Both the position numbers and the translations under genes were made by a program. A stretch of 55,479 bases of DNA from Mycolicibacterium sphagni (GTDB taxonomy: Bacteria; Actinomycetota; Actinomycetes; Mycobacteriales; Mycobacteriaceae): the NCBI RefSeq assembly GCF_002250655.1, contig NZ_NOZR01000036.1:1-55479 (forward strand), written 5' to 3'. A model generated the notes under the pieces. It had not been told where the DNA came from. It made no database searches and was given only the letters and a program-made list of their open reading frames with translations. This document shows positions 1-9,278 of the stretch, in pieces (the stretch's first letter is position 1; each line of letters starts with the position of its first letter).

Positions 1-98
1 TCAGAATGCAGCAAAAAACAACAACAAACTTAAAAACCACCAAACACACTATTGAGTTCTCAAACAACACACCCGGCTGACACCCGCCAGCAGGCAAC
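1..98 (-). promoter_or_regulatory. 5' leader of pre-16S rRNA (partial)
   Basis: Region transcribed from the promoter at 105-133 and running off the left edge. On the minus strand it contains TTTGAGAACTCAATAGTGTG (45-64) followed by a T/G-rich stretch, typical of the actinobacterial pre-16S leader that carries antitermination and RNase III processing signals. The exact transcription start (about 98) is inferred from -10 spacing. No mature rRNA is present in the window. Confidence 0.7.
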
Positions 99-104
99 CC
101 TGCC

Positions 105-133
105 AGCTTACTAGTCTTTCTTGGCGGCGTCAA
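105..133 (-). promoter_or_regulatory. rRNA operon promoter
   Basis: On the minus strand a -35 box TTGACG (128-133) and a -10 box TAAGCT (105-110) are separated by exactly 17 nt. The bases after the -10 (GGCAGGGTTGCC) resemble, from memory, the start of the mycobacterial rrn P-CL1 transcript. In M. tuberculosis the rrn operon lies directly downstream of murA, as it would here just beyond the left edge. The operon itself is outside the window. Confidence 0.8.
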
Positions 134-185
134 CTCCCGCTGCCTTCCCGTCTCCGGGTCCGGCGCGGTTGGCCGACCGCCTACA

Positions 186-1436
186 TTACACGCGTTCTAT
201 CTCAGCTCCAAGTCGCACCAGATTCTCCACGAAAAGCGGGTAGCCCCGGTCGATGTGGAAGACGTCGTGCACTTCGGTCTCGCCGTCGGCAACCAGCCCT
301 GCCAGCACCAACCCGGCACCGGCCCGGATATCCGAGCACCACACCGGCGCACTGGACAGCTGCGGCAGCCCGCGCACCACGGCGTGGTGACCGTCAGTCC
401 TGGCGTCGGCCCCGAGTCGGATCATCTCCTCGACGAATCGAAATCTCGCCTCGAACACGTTCTCGGTGATCATCGACGTCCCGTCGGCGATGGACGCCAG
501 CGCGATCGCCATCGGCTGCAAATCGGTCGGAAAACCCGGGAACGGCAGCGTCGCCACATTGCCGGCCTTCGGCCGCTCGTACTGAACTACCCGAAACCCG
601 TTGTCGTGCTGGGTGACGGTGGCACCGGCGTCGTGCAGCTTGTGCAGTACCAGTTGCAGGTGAGACGGGTCAACGCCGGTGACCGAGATATCGCCGCGGG
701 TCATCGCGGCCGCAATCCCCCACGTCGCCGCAACGATCCGGTCCCCGATCACCCGGTGCTCGGTCGGATGCAGCCGCGGAACGCCGGTGATCGTCAGCGT
801 CGACGTGCCGGCACCCTCGATCTGGGCACCCATCTGGTTGAGCATCTCGCAGAGGTCGACGACGTCAGGCTCCCGCGCCGAGTTGTGGATCGTGGTGACG
901 CCCTCGGCCAGGACGGCCGCCATCAGGATGTTCTCGGTCGCTCCCACCGACGGGAACTCCAGCTGGATCTCGGCACCGCGCAGTTTCTCGGCAGTGGCGA
1001 CCACACAGCCATGCTCGATATTGCAGTCCGCGCCGAGCTGCCGCAGGCCGGCCTGATGCATGTCCAGCGGACGCGAACCGATCGCATCGCCGCCAGGTAG
1101 CGCCACCCGGGCGCGTTTACAGCGCCCGACCAGAGGGCCCAGCACGCAGACCGAAGCACGGAACTGACGCACTGCCGCGAAGTCGGCCTCGTATTTGGGC
1201 TCCTCGGGCGACGTGATCCGCACAGTCGGGCCATCGAGCTCGACGTTGGCGCCGAGACCGCGCAGGACCTCGGCCATCAGCGGCACATCGAGAATGTCGG
1301 GGCAGTTCGTGATCGTCGTGGTGCCCTCGGCCAGAAGGCTGGCAGCCATCAGCTTCAACACGCTGTTCTTGGCGCCGCCCACAGCGACTTCGCCTGACAA
1401 GCGATTGCCGCCGGTCACCACGAAACGCTCGCCCAC
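186..1436 (-). CDS. murA: UDP-N-acetylglucosamine 1-carboxyvinyltransferase
   Basis: First committed step of peptidoglycan synthesis: transfers enolpyruvate from PEP to UDP-GlcNAc in the cytoplasm. The 416-residue product has the EPSP-synthase-like fold throughout (GGNRLSGEV near the N-terminus, LPGGDAIGSRPLD at about 113-125, RxGYPLFVENL at the C-terminus) and is near-collinear with M. tuberculosis MurA (418 aa). The residue that is Cys115 in E. coli is Asp117 here, the known mycobacterial variant linked to intrinsic fosfomycin resistance. The frame is open further upstream (to 1547), but that extension overlaps the divergent gene at 1498. The GTG at 1436 matches the family start (VGERFVVTGG), has no Shine-Dalgarno, and lies 7 nt after a TAAACT box, so it is probably leaderless. 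Confidence 0.96.
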   Translation of the reverse strand: MGERFVVTGGNRLSGEVAVGGAKNSVLKLMAASLLAEGTTTITNCPDILDVPLMAEVLRGLGANVELDGPTVRITSPEEPKYEADFAAVRQFRASVCVLGPLVGRCKRARVALPGGDAIGSRPLDMHQAGLRQLGADCNIEHGCVVATAEKLRGAEIQLEFPSVGATENILMAAVLAEGVTTIHNSAREPDVVDLCEMLNQMGAQIEGAGTSTLTITGVPRLHPTEHRVIGDRIVAATWGIAAAMTRGDISVTGVDPSHLQLVLHKLHDAGATVTQHDNGFRVVQYERPKAGNVATLPFPGFPTDLQPMAIALASIADGTSMITENVFEARFRFVEEMIRLGADARTDGHHAVVRGLPQLSSAPVWCSDIRAGAGLVLAGLVADGETEVHDVFHIDRGYPLFVENLVRLGAEIERV

Positions 1437-1443
1437 GGCCGTT

Positions 1444-1449
1444 AGTTTA
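1444..1449 (-). promoter_or_regulatory. murA -10 element (leaderless start)
   Basis: TAAACT on the minus strand fits the mycobacterial TANNNT -10 consensus. Its downstream edge is 7 nt before the GTG at 1436, so transcription would begin at or next to the start codon. No Shine-Dalgarno is present in the gap. Confidence 0.5.
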
Positions 1450-1485
1450 GTGGAGCCAGCGCCCGGTACCCGCACACTCGGCCGG

Positions 1486-1491
1486 TACCGT
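1486..1491 (+). promoter_or_regulatory. -10 element of cobalamin adenosyltransferase gene (leaderless start)
   Basis: TACCGT fits TANNNT and is followed by 6 nt and then the ATG at 1498. No Shine-Dalgarno is visible. Together with 1444-1449 it forms a back-to-back promoter pair within about 60 bp. Confidence 0.45.
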
Positions 1492-1497
1492 TCTTCC

Positions 1498-2091
1498 ATG
1501 GCCGTGCATCTGACCCGCATATATACCCGTACCGGCGATGACGGCACCTCGGGACTGAGTGATTTCTCACGGGTCGAGAAGAACGACCCCCGCCTGATCG
1601 CCTATGCCGACTGCGACGAAGCCAACGCCGCCATCGGTGTGGCCGTGGCCCTCGGCGATCCCAGCGACGACCTGCGCAAAGTCCTACTGCAGATCCAAAA
1701 CGACCTGTTCGACGCCGGTGCGGACCTCTCCACCCCGGTCGCCGAGAACCCGGAATATCCGCCGCTGCGGATCACCGCGCCCTACGTCGAACGGCTCGAG
1801 GCATGGTGCGACCACTACAACGACGGCCTGCCGGCCCTGAACTCGTTCATCCTGCCCGGCGGCACTGCCCTGTCTGCCCTGCTGCACGTTGCGCGAACCG
1901 TGACACGGCGCGCCGAGCGCTCGGCGTGGGTCGCGGTGAAGGCCTACCCCGATACCGTCAGCGCGCTGCCGGCCCGCTACCTCAACCGGCTGTCGGACCT
2001 GTTGTTCATCCTGTCCCGGGTGGCCAATCCGGAGGGTGATGTGCTGTGGCAGCCCGGCGGGGCGAAAGCCGACCGGCCCGAAAAGAAATAG
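1498..2091 (+). CDS. pduO: Cob(I)alamin adenosyltransferase, PduO type
   Basis: Transfers the 5'-deoxyadenosyl group of ATP to cob(I)alamin to make coenzyme B12, used for example by methylmalonyl-CoA mutase. The 197-residue protein shows the PduO-family N-terminal ATP-binding motif TRTGDDGTSGLSD (about 9-21), the conserved YADCDEANAAIG segment, and the C-terminal RTVTRRAER and YLNRLSDLLFILSR helices. It is divergent from murA, the same pairing as Rv1314c/Rv1315 in M. tuberculosis. The ATG at 1498 was chosen because MAVHLTRIYTRTGD matches the family N-terminus. The C-terminus abuts the convergent DUF2550 gene with a 1-nt gap. Confidence 0.92.
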   Translation: MAVHLTRIYTRTGDDGTSGLSDFSRVEKNDPRLIAYADCDEANAAIGVAVALGDPSDDLRKVLLQIQNDLFDAGADLSTPVAENPEYPPLRITAPYVERLEAWCDHYNDGLPALNSFILPGGTALSALLHVARTVTRRAERSAWVAVKAYPDTVSALPARYLNRLSDLLFILSRVANPEGDVLWQPGGAKADRPEKK

Positions 2092-2092
2092 C

Positions 2093-2536
2093 TCACGCCG
2101 TGCGACGGCGCGCCCGAGGCGACGGACTGGACTCGACCCAGGACAGGAACGCCGTCAGCGCCCCGCGGTCCAGCGCGATCTCGTAGCCACGCCACCGGTC
2201 GATCGTGGTGTCGTGCAACTCGAGCACGACGATCGCGTCGCTCATGATGTCGAATTCATCCCCGCGAGGACTCCGTCGGGAAATGATCTCCAGCCCACGC
2301 CGGCTCAGGCGGCGATCCGGCCACCACCGTAGGCTCGAAAGCCGGTAATACCTGGCTTCGTCACCGCGGTAACGGATCACCCCGTGCCGCCAGCCATGGC
2401 CACCGACCGCGGGGATGTCACGCAGGATCGCGGCGGTACCGCCCTGGCGCAGCTTCCACAGCCGGTACGTCAGGGCAACGACGACGAGCAACAGCACACC
2501 GACGAGCGCGGCCATGAAGATCATTGGCGCGCTCAT
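2093..2536 (-). CDS. DUF2550 family membrane-anchored protein (Rv1312-like)
   Basis: A 147-residue protein with one N-terminal hydrophobic helix (about 5-24, MIFMAALVGVLLLVVVALTY) and a small soluble domain containing RHGVIRYRGDEARYYRLSSLR and a WWPDRRLSRRGLEI segment, typical of the actinobacterial DUF2550 family. It is the last gene of the ATP synthase cluster, 17 nt after atpC, as is Rv1312 in M. tuberculosis. Its function is unknown. Position suggests co-transcription with the ATP synthase, but a role in the complex is not shown. Confidence 0.85.
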   Translation of the reverse strand: MSAPMIFMAALVGVLLLVVVALTYRLWKLRQGGTAAILRDIPAVGGHGWRHGVIRYRGDEARYYRLSSLRWWPDRRLSRRGLEIISRRSPRGDEFDIMSDAIVVLELHDTTIDRWRGYEIALDRGALTAFLSWVESSPSPRARRRTA

Positions 2537-2553
2537 CAGTCGCTGGCCCGCGG

Positions 2554-2919
2554 CTAGTCGAGCTGGCCTAGGGCGCGCAGACGCGCCCTACCGCGAGCGG
2601 CGGTCTGTGGATCGTCGGAAGCCGCGTCAGACTTGGCCGACTCCGCGTCGATCTCGGACTCGAACTCGGCAGACTCCGCGAGGATCGTCACGCTCTCCTC
2701 CGTCACCGACAGGTATCCGCCATCGACGGCGATGCGAAGGTCGTCCTCACCCTCGCGCTCAACGCGCACCATCGCGTCGTCCACCAGCTGTGCGACGAGC
2801 GGGATGTGACGCGGCAGAATGCCGATCTCGCCCGACGTGGTGCGAGTGAAGACGAAAGTCGCCTTGCCCGACCAGATCTTGCGCTCGACGGCGACGATAT
2901 CGACGTCCAATTCGGCCAT
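2554..2919 (-). CDS. atpC: ATP synthase F1 subunit epsilon
   Basis: Central-stalk subunit of F1 (121 residues). The N-terminal beta-sandwich is clear: MAELDVDIVAVERKIWSG, then GEIGILPRHIPLVAQL and VDGGYLSVTEESVTILAE. The C-terminal helical region is short and ends RARLRALGQLD, as in other mycobacteria. In M. tuberculosis epsilon helps couple rotation and restrain ATP hydrolysis. It follows atpD by about 68 nt. Upstream AAAGGTGG is a good ribosome-binding site for the ATG at 2919. Confidence 0.96.
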   Translation of the reverse strand: MAELDVDIVAVERKIWSGKATFVFTRTTSGEIGILPRHIPLVAQLVDDAMVRVEREGEDDLRIAVDGGYLSVTEESVTILAESAEFESEIDAESAKSDAASDDPQTAARGRARLRALGQLD

Positions 2920-2987
2920 CTCACACCACCTTTCGCTTTAGTTGAATGCTCTTCCCGCACGCGCTCATCGCACGACGACCATGATGT

Positions 2988-4415
<1,428 letters not shown>

Positions 4416-4464
4416 TTCCTCTTCGCTTCTCTAGCTCTCGATGGGGCCTATGTAATTGATTGGG

Positions 4465-5388
4465 CTAGCGCGCGTCGGCCAGCGCGTTGGCGCCACCGAC
4501 GATTTCGCTGATTTCCTGGGTGATCTGCGCCTGACGTTCGCGGTTCGCCGCCAACGTGAGCGCCTTGATCAGATCGTCGGCGTTGTCGGTCGCCGACTTC
4601 ATGGCACGACGACGAGACGCCGACTCCGAGGCCGCCGCCTCCAGCAGCGCCGCATACACGCGAGTCGCGATGTAGCGCGGCAGCAGTGAATCGAACAGCT
4701 CTTCGGCATTGGGCTCGAACGAGAACAGCGTGTGCGGGCCGGCTTCCGCTTCGCCGACGTACTCGACGACCATCGGTGCGATCCGCAGCGCGGCAGCTGT
4801 CTGCGAGAGCATCGACTTGAACTCCGTCGACACGATGTGCAATTCGTCGACGCCCAGGATGCCGTCAGCACCGGCGTCATCGCCCTCGTCGTCGACACCG
4901 GACATGAACGCCGTCACCAAGCTGTCGGCGATGGCCTTCGCGTGGTCGTAGGTGGGCCGCTCGGAGAAGCCGGTCCACGACTCGGTGACGTCGCGCTGGC
5001 GGAAGCTGTAGTAACCCAACGCCTTCCGCCCGACCACGTAGAGCACCGGATCCTTGCCCTCGTCCCGCAGCAACGAGAACAGCTCCTCGGCCCTGCGCAG
5101 CACGTTTGCGTTGTAGCCGCCGCACAGACCGCGATCCGACGACACCACCAGCACACCGGCTCGCCTGGGGTTCTCCCGCGCGACCAGCAGCGGGTGATCC
5201 AGCGCGCTGGCGCCGGCGAGTTCGGTGAGCATGCTGGTGATCTCGGCGGCATAGGGCCGGGCCGCGTTGACCCGGGCCTGCGCCTTGGCGATCCGCGACG
5301 TGGCGATCAGCTCCTGGGCCTTCGTGATCTTCTTGATCGACGAAGCGGATTTGATACGTCCGCGTAGCTCGCGAAGTGTGGCTGCCAT
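4465..5388 (-). CDS. atpG: ATP synthase F1 subunit gamma
   Basis: Rotor shaft of F1 (307 residues). The N-terminal helix (MAATLRELRGRIKSASSIKKITKA) and C-terminal helix (MKSATDNADDLIKALTLAANRERQAQITQEI) form the coiled coil; the Rossmann-like middle has SSDRGLCGGYNANV. Residues about 165-180 (VDDEGDDAGADGILGV) are the acidic loop found in mycobacterial gamma subunits and absent from most other bacteria; it has been proposed as a species-specific drug site. It lies 7 nt after atpA. Confidence 0.97.
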   Translation of the reverse strand: MAATLRELRGRIKSASSIKKITKAQELIATSRIAKAQARVNAARPYAAEITSMLTELAGASALDHPLLVARENPRRAGVLVVSSDRGLCGGYNANVLRRAEELFSLLRDEGKDPVLYVVGRKALGYYSFRQRDVTESWTGFSERPTYDHAKAIADSLVTAFMSGVDDEGDDAGADGILGVDELHIVSTEFKSMLSQTAAALRIAPMVVEYVGEAEAGPHTLFSFEPNAEELFDSLLPRYIATRVYAALLEAAASESASRRRAMKSATDNADDLIKALTLAANRERQAQITQEISEIVGGANALADAR

Positions 5389-5395
5389 TGGTTAC

Positions 5396-7045
5396 CTAGC
5401 TCTTCTTCGGAGCCGGCTTACGGACCTTGACGGATTCCTTCTCCAGGTCCTCGGGGTCCAGTGCCTCGGTCTCCTCGTCGCCGACGACCACCGAGCTGCC
5501 GTCAGTGGCGGCAAAGCCCTTCTTGAAGTCGTTGATGACCGAAACCAGGTTCTCCTCGGCCTCCTCGGAGAGCTTCTTGGACTCCTTGATGCCGGTGAGG
5601 ATGTCGCCGTGGCTGGCCTTCACGTGCTCCAGGAACTCCGACTCGAAGCGCGAAACATCCTCGGCGGGAACCGAATCCAGGTGACCCTGGGTACCGAGGA
5701 AGATCGCGACGACCTGATCCTCGACCGCCATCGGGCTGTACTGGGCCTGCTTGAGCAGCTCGACCAGCCGCACACCGCGGTCCAGCTGGGCCTTCGATGC
5801 GGCGTCCAGGTCCGAGGCGAAGGCTGCGAAGGCCTCCAACTCGCGGTACTGCGACAGGTCCAGACGCAGCGAACCCGCCACCTCTTTCATTGCCTTGATC
5901 TGTGCGGCGCCGCCGACGCGCGACACCGACACACCGACGTTCACGGCCGGGCGCACACCCTGGTTGAACAGGTCGGACTCCAGGAAGCACTGGCCGTCGG
6001 TGATCGAGATGACGTTGGTCGGGATGAACGCCGAGATGTCGTTGGCCTTGGTCTCGATGATCGGCAGCCCGGTCATCGAACCACCACCGAGCTCTTCGGA
6101 AAGCTTGCCGCAACGCTCCAGCAGACGGGAGTGCAGGTAGAACACGTCGCCGGGGAAGGCCTCGCGACCCGGCGGGCGGCGCAGCAACAGCGAGATCGCG
6201 CGGTAGGCGTCGGCCTGCTTGGACAGATCGTCGAACACGATCAGGACATGCTTGCCGTTGTACATCCAGTGCTGGCCGATGGCCGAACCGGTATAGGGCG
6301 CAAGCCATTTGAAGCCGGCGGCGTCGGAAGCCGGGGCGGCGACGATGGTGGTGTACTCCATCGCGCCACCCTCTTCGAGCGCCCGCTTCACCGAGGCGAT
6401 CGTGGTGCCCTTCTGGCCGATCGCGACATAGACACAACGGACCTGCTGGTTGGGATCACCGGTCTCCCAGGCTTCCCGCTGGTTGAGGATGGTGTCGACG
6501 CAGACGGCGGTCTTGCCCGTCTTGCGGTCGCCGATGATCAGCTGGCGCTGGCCGCGACCGATCGGGGTCATCGCGTCGATGGCCTTGATACCCGTCTGCA
6601 GTGGCTCACTGACAGCTTGGCGCTGCACCACCGACGGTGCCTGCAGTTCGAGGACGCGGCGGGTCTCGGCCTCGATGTCGCCCTGACCGTCGATCGGCCG
6701 GCCCAGCGGGTTGACGACACGGCCCAGGAAGGCGTCGCCGACCGGCACCGAGAGCACCTCGTTGGTGCGCTTGACCTGCTGGCCCTCTTCGATCTTCTCG
6801 AACTCGCCCAAGATGACCGCGCCCACGCTGTGCTCGTCGAGGTTGAGCGCGACGCCGAGCACGCCACCGGGGAACTCCAGCAGTTCCTGGGTCATCACCG
6901 AGGGCAGACCCTCGACGTGGGCGATGCCGTCGCCGGCGTCGAGGACGGTGCCGATTTCCTCGCGCCCGGAATCCGCCTCGAAGCTCGAGACGTACTCCTG
7001 GACGGCGCCCTGGATGTCGTCAGCCGAGATTGTCAACTCTGCCAT
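5396..7045 (-). CDS. atpA: ATP synthase F1 subunit alpha
   Basis: Non-catalytic nucleotide-binding subunit of F1 (549 residues). Walker A GDRKTGKTAVCVDT and the VYVAIGQKGTTIASV and SKQADAYRAISLLLRRPPGREA segments are clear, with the arginine finger in the VSRVGGAAQIKAMK region. The C-terminus continues about 35 residues past the usual end (from DGSSVVVGDEETEAL to KPAPKKS): the mycobacteria-specific extension reported to suppress ATP hydrolysis. It is located between the b-delta fusion gene and atpG. Confidence 0.98.
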   Translation of the reverse strand: MAELTISADDIQGAVQEYVSSFEADSGREEIGTVLDAGDGIAHVEGLPSVMTQELLEFPGGVLGVALNLDEHSVGAVILGEFEKIEEGQQVKRTNEVLSVPVGDAFLGRVVNPLGRPIDGQGDIEAETRRVLELQAPSVVQRQAVSEPLQTGIKAIDAMTPIGRGQRQLIIGDRKTGKTAVCVDTILNQREAWETGDPNQQVRCVYVAIGQKGTTIASVKRALEEGGAMEYTTIVAAPASDAAGFKWLAPYTGSAIGQHWMYNGKHVLIVFDDLSKQADAYRAISLLLRRPPGREAFPGDVFYLHSRLLERCGKLSEELGGGSMTGLPIIETKANDISAFIPTNVISITDGQCFLESDLFNQGVRPAVNVGVSVSRVGGAAQIKAMKEVAGSLRLDLSQYRELEAFAAFASDLDAASKAQLDRGVRLVELLKQAQYSPMAVEDQVVAIFLGTQGHLDSVPAEDVSRFESEFLEHVKASHGDILTGIKESKKLSEEAEENLVSVINDFKKGFAATDGSSVVVGDEETEALDPEDLEKESVKVRKPAPKKS

Positions 7046-7103
7046 GGCTTTTCGTCTTCCTGCCTTTGTTTGGGTCTTGGGGTTCGTTAGGCGTTTCGGC
7101 CGG

Positions 7104-8435
7104 TTAGTCGGGTAGTTGAGTCACGGCTGCGTCCAGCCGTGAGGACAACGTCCCGTCGATCACCTCGTCGCCGACAGCGACCGAAAGGCCGCCCAGCACT
7201 GTGGGATCGATGTTCAGCTGCACCGAAACGGGGTGGTGGTAAATCCGGGTCAGCACCTCGGTCAGGCGGGTGCGCTGCGCAGTGCTGAGTTCGGCGGCCG
7301 CATCCACATGGGCGACGATCTCACCGCGGCGGGCGACCGCAAGCTGGGCCAGTGCCAGCACCGCCTCGTCGGCGCGCTCGCCGCGGAGCAGGCCGACCGT
7401 CTGCAACAGCAGGGCGGACGCGGTCGCGTTCGCGCCGCTGCCGTCGCTGATGAGCTTGCGCAGCAACGCGACCCGGCCGTCGGCGGGTGTGGTGTAGTCG
7501 CCCAGCAAGGTGCTCAGCCGGGGCTGCTCGTCGAGGATGCGGGTGAAGCGGAAGAGCTGCTCCTCGACTTCGTCGGCCTGATTGTCCAGCTCGGCGCGAA
7601 CCAGCAGGGCCAGCCGGGCGACGTGCTCGATGACGTCGACCAAGTCTTCGGTGTGCGACCAGCGCACCGAAACCGCGGTCTCGAGCACCTCCAAAGCGCT
7701 GGCTCCGACCTTGTCGCTCAGCAGCCGGTGCACGAGTCGCTTCTTGGCCTCTGTCTCACCAGACGACTCGGCCAGATGGCGGGCCAGGATCGGTTCGCCG
7801 ATCAACAGCCCGGCCACCGACGCAAGGTCATCGGACAGGGTGGACAGGGCGTCGCCGGACAACCCCGATGACACCGCGTCGAACTTCTCCACCACCGCGG
7901 CCTGCGCCTCACGGCTGGCCGAGCGCAGAACCGACCCCGTCTCGGGAGAGAAGGCCGCCGGCGCCATCGATTCCAGTTCGTCGAGGAACCGGTCGACGGT
8001 GGCCGACTGCGCCTGCGCGTCGGCGACGTGTGCACGCACCAACTCGCCGGCGCGCTGCACCGACTCGCTGCCGAGGTCCTGGCGCAGCTGGCGGATCAGC
8101 TGGGCGCGCAGCAACTGAACCTGTTGCGCACCTTGAACTTTGATCCGCTCCACCTCGACGTCGGCCTGCGCGCGGAGCTGCTCGACGATGCGCTCGGCAT
8201 CGATACGGGCCTCTCCGACGATGTGCTTGGCCTCGGCCTTGGCTTCGTCGACCCGCGCTGCGTGGTGCTTGTCGGCGTCGGCCAGGCGCTTGGTGGCCTT
8301 GGCGCTGTCGGCGATCTGCGTGCGGATCGCGTCTTGCTGGCTGGTCATCATGCGCTTGACCGGCGGCACTACGTACCGCCAGATGATCGCCACGATCACC
8401 ACGAAGCCGATGAGCTGTCCGATGAAGGTTGACAT
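7104..8435 (-). CDS. atpH: ATP synthase b-delta fusion subunit
   Basis: A 443-residue fusion typical of mycobacteria. Residues about 1-25 are a b-type membrane anchor (STFIGQLIGFVVIVAIIWRYVVPPV). A long charged coiled coil to about 165 forms part of the peripheral stalk, and the rest is the delta (OSCP) domain, ending with IDPTVLGGLSVAVGDEVIDGTLSSRLD, the conserved delta C-terminal signature. It tethers F1 to Fo. It starts 3 nt after the atpF stop, so translation is probably coupled. Confidence 0.96.
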   Translation of the reverse strand: MSTFIGQLIGFVVIVAIIWRYVVPPVKRMMTSQQDAIRTQIADSAKATKRLADADKHHAARVDEAKAEAKHIVGEARIDAERIVEQLRAQADVEVERIKVQGAQQVQLLRAQLIRQLRQDLGSESVQRAGELVRAHVADAQAQSATVDRFLDELESMAPAAFSPETGSVLRSASREAQAAVVEKFDAVSSGLSGDALSTLSDDLASVAGLLIGEPILARHLAESSGETEAKKRLVHRLLSDKVGASALEVLETAVSVRWSHTEDLVDVIEHVARLALLVRAELDNQADEVEEQLFRFTRILDEQPRLSTLLGDYTTPADGRVALLRKLISDGSGANATASALLLQTVGLLRGERADEAVLALAQLAVARRGEIVAHVDAAAELSTAQRTRLTEVLTRIYHHPVSVQLNIDPTVLGGLSVAVGDEVIDGTLSSRLDAAVTQLPD

Positions 8436-8438
8436 GTC

Positions 8439-8951
8439 CTACCGTCCCGGCGCCGTAGTCGCCGACTCGCTGGAGACCTCGACACCAAGAACACGACTGG
8501 CCAGCGTCGCAGACAGCGCGTCAACCGACGACCTCAGATCGGCCGCGATGGCATCACCCTGCAGCTTCAGCTCGTTGGCCGCCTGCTGCAGCGTCGCGGC
8601 TGCTTCCTCGCTGGCGCGACCCTTGTGCTCGTCGAGGATCTTGCGACCCTCCGCCCGGGCCTCGTCGCGGATACCGGAAGCCTCACCGCGGGCCGCGGCC
8701 ATCTCCTTGCGATAATCGGAGTCGGCAGCGGCCTCGAACTCGTTGGCCTTGCGGTTGTCCTCGGTGGTCTTGGCGACCATCTTCTCGCGCTCACCAAGCA
8801 CCTTCTGGATCGGCGGCACGACAAACTTGCCGATCACGCCCAGCACGATCAAGAAGATGGCCAGTACGAAGAAGAAAGTGCCGTTGGGGACGAGGAAGTT
8901 CTGAGTGCCACCTTCCTCGGCCGCCAACAGGGTGACGCTGTGCTCCCCCAT
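8439..8951 (-). CDS. atpF: ATP synthase Fo subunit b
   Basis: Peripheral-stalk subunit (170 residues). One N-terminal transmembrane helix (about 24-45, GTFFFVLAIFLIVLGVIGKFVVPP) is followed by a long charged coiled coil rich in Ala, Glu, Lys and Arg. It pairs with the b-like part of the adjacent fusion subunit, giving the b/b' stalk of mycobacterial ATP synthase. It starts 5 nt after atpE. Confidence 0.96.
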   Translation of the reverse strand: MGEHSVTLLAAEEGGTQNFLVPNGTFFFVLAIFLIVLGVIGKFVVPPIQKVLGEREKMVAKTTEDNRKANEFEAAADSDYRKEMAAARGEASGIRDEARAEGRKILDEHKGRASEEAAATLQQAANELKLQGDAIAADLRSSVDALSATLASRVLGVEVSSESATTAPGR

Positions 8952-8956
8952 GCGTA

Positions 8957-9208
8957 CTAGGAGGCGCCAGGCGTGGCGAACACGAACAGGGCCATGAACG
9001 CCAGGTTGATGAAGTACGCCGCCTCCACCAGACCAACGGTGATGAAGAACGGAGTGAACAGCCGGCCCTGGGCTTCAGGCTGCCGGGCGATGCCGGAAAT
9101 CAGGGCGTTACCGGCGATGCCGTCACCGATGCCGGCGCCGATGGCACCGCCGCCCAGGATGAGGCCGCCGCCGATCAGGGCGCCAGCGACGATGGTGGGG
9201 TCTGCCAT
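8957..9208 (-). CDS. atpE: ATP synthase Fo subunit c
   Basis: Proton-carrying rotor ring subunit (83 residues, two transmembrane helices joined by the ARQPE loop). The essential proton-binding carboxylate is Glu62 (LVEAAYFI), equivalent to Glu61 of M. tuberculosis because of one extra N-terminal residue. Asp29, Ala64 and Ile67, equivalent to the bedaquiline-contact residues Asp28, Ala63 and Ile66, are all of the susceptible type. Upstream AAGGAGGATAAGGAATG gives a strong ribosome-binding site, fitting the high copy number needed for the ring. Confidence 0.98.
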   Translation of the reverse strand: MADPTIVAGALIGGGLILGGGAIGAGIGDGIAGNALISGIARQPEAQGRLFTPFFITVGLVEAAYFINLAFMALFVFATPGAS

Positions 9209-9278
9209 TCCTTATCCTCCTTGATTGCTGGTAGGACTCCTACCAGGCTGTGGGTGGTTCGGGGGTCGAACACGTCTT

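Noticed and set aside
1437..1497. Cobalamin riboswitch before the adenosyltransferase gene
   Set aside because: The gap is only about 60 bp, far too short for a B12 riboswitch, and the start looks leaderless.
1437..1547. Longer N-terminus for MurA
   Set aside because: The extension has no family similarity, overlaps the divergent adenosyltransferase gene, and the GTG at 1436 fits the family start and a leaderless promoter.
5267..7090. 607-codon open frame on the plus strand
   Set aside because: Antisense to atpA. Its composition is typical of a GC-rich shadow frame with no recognisable motif.
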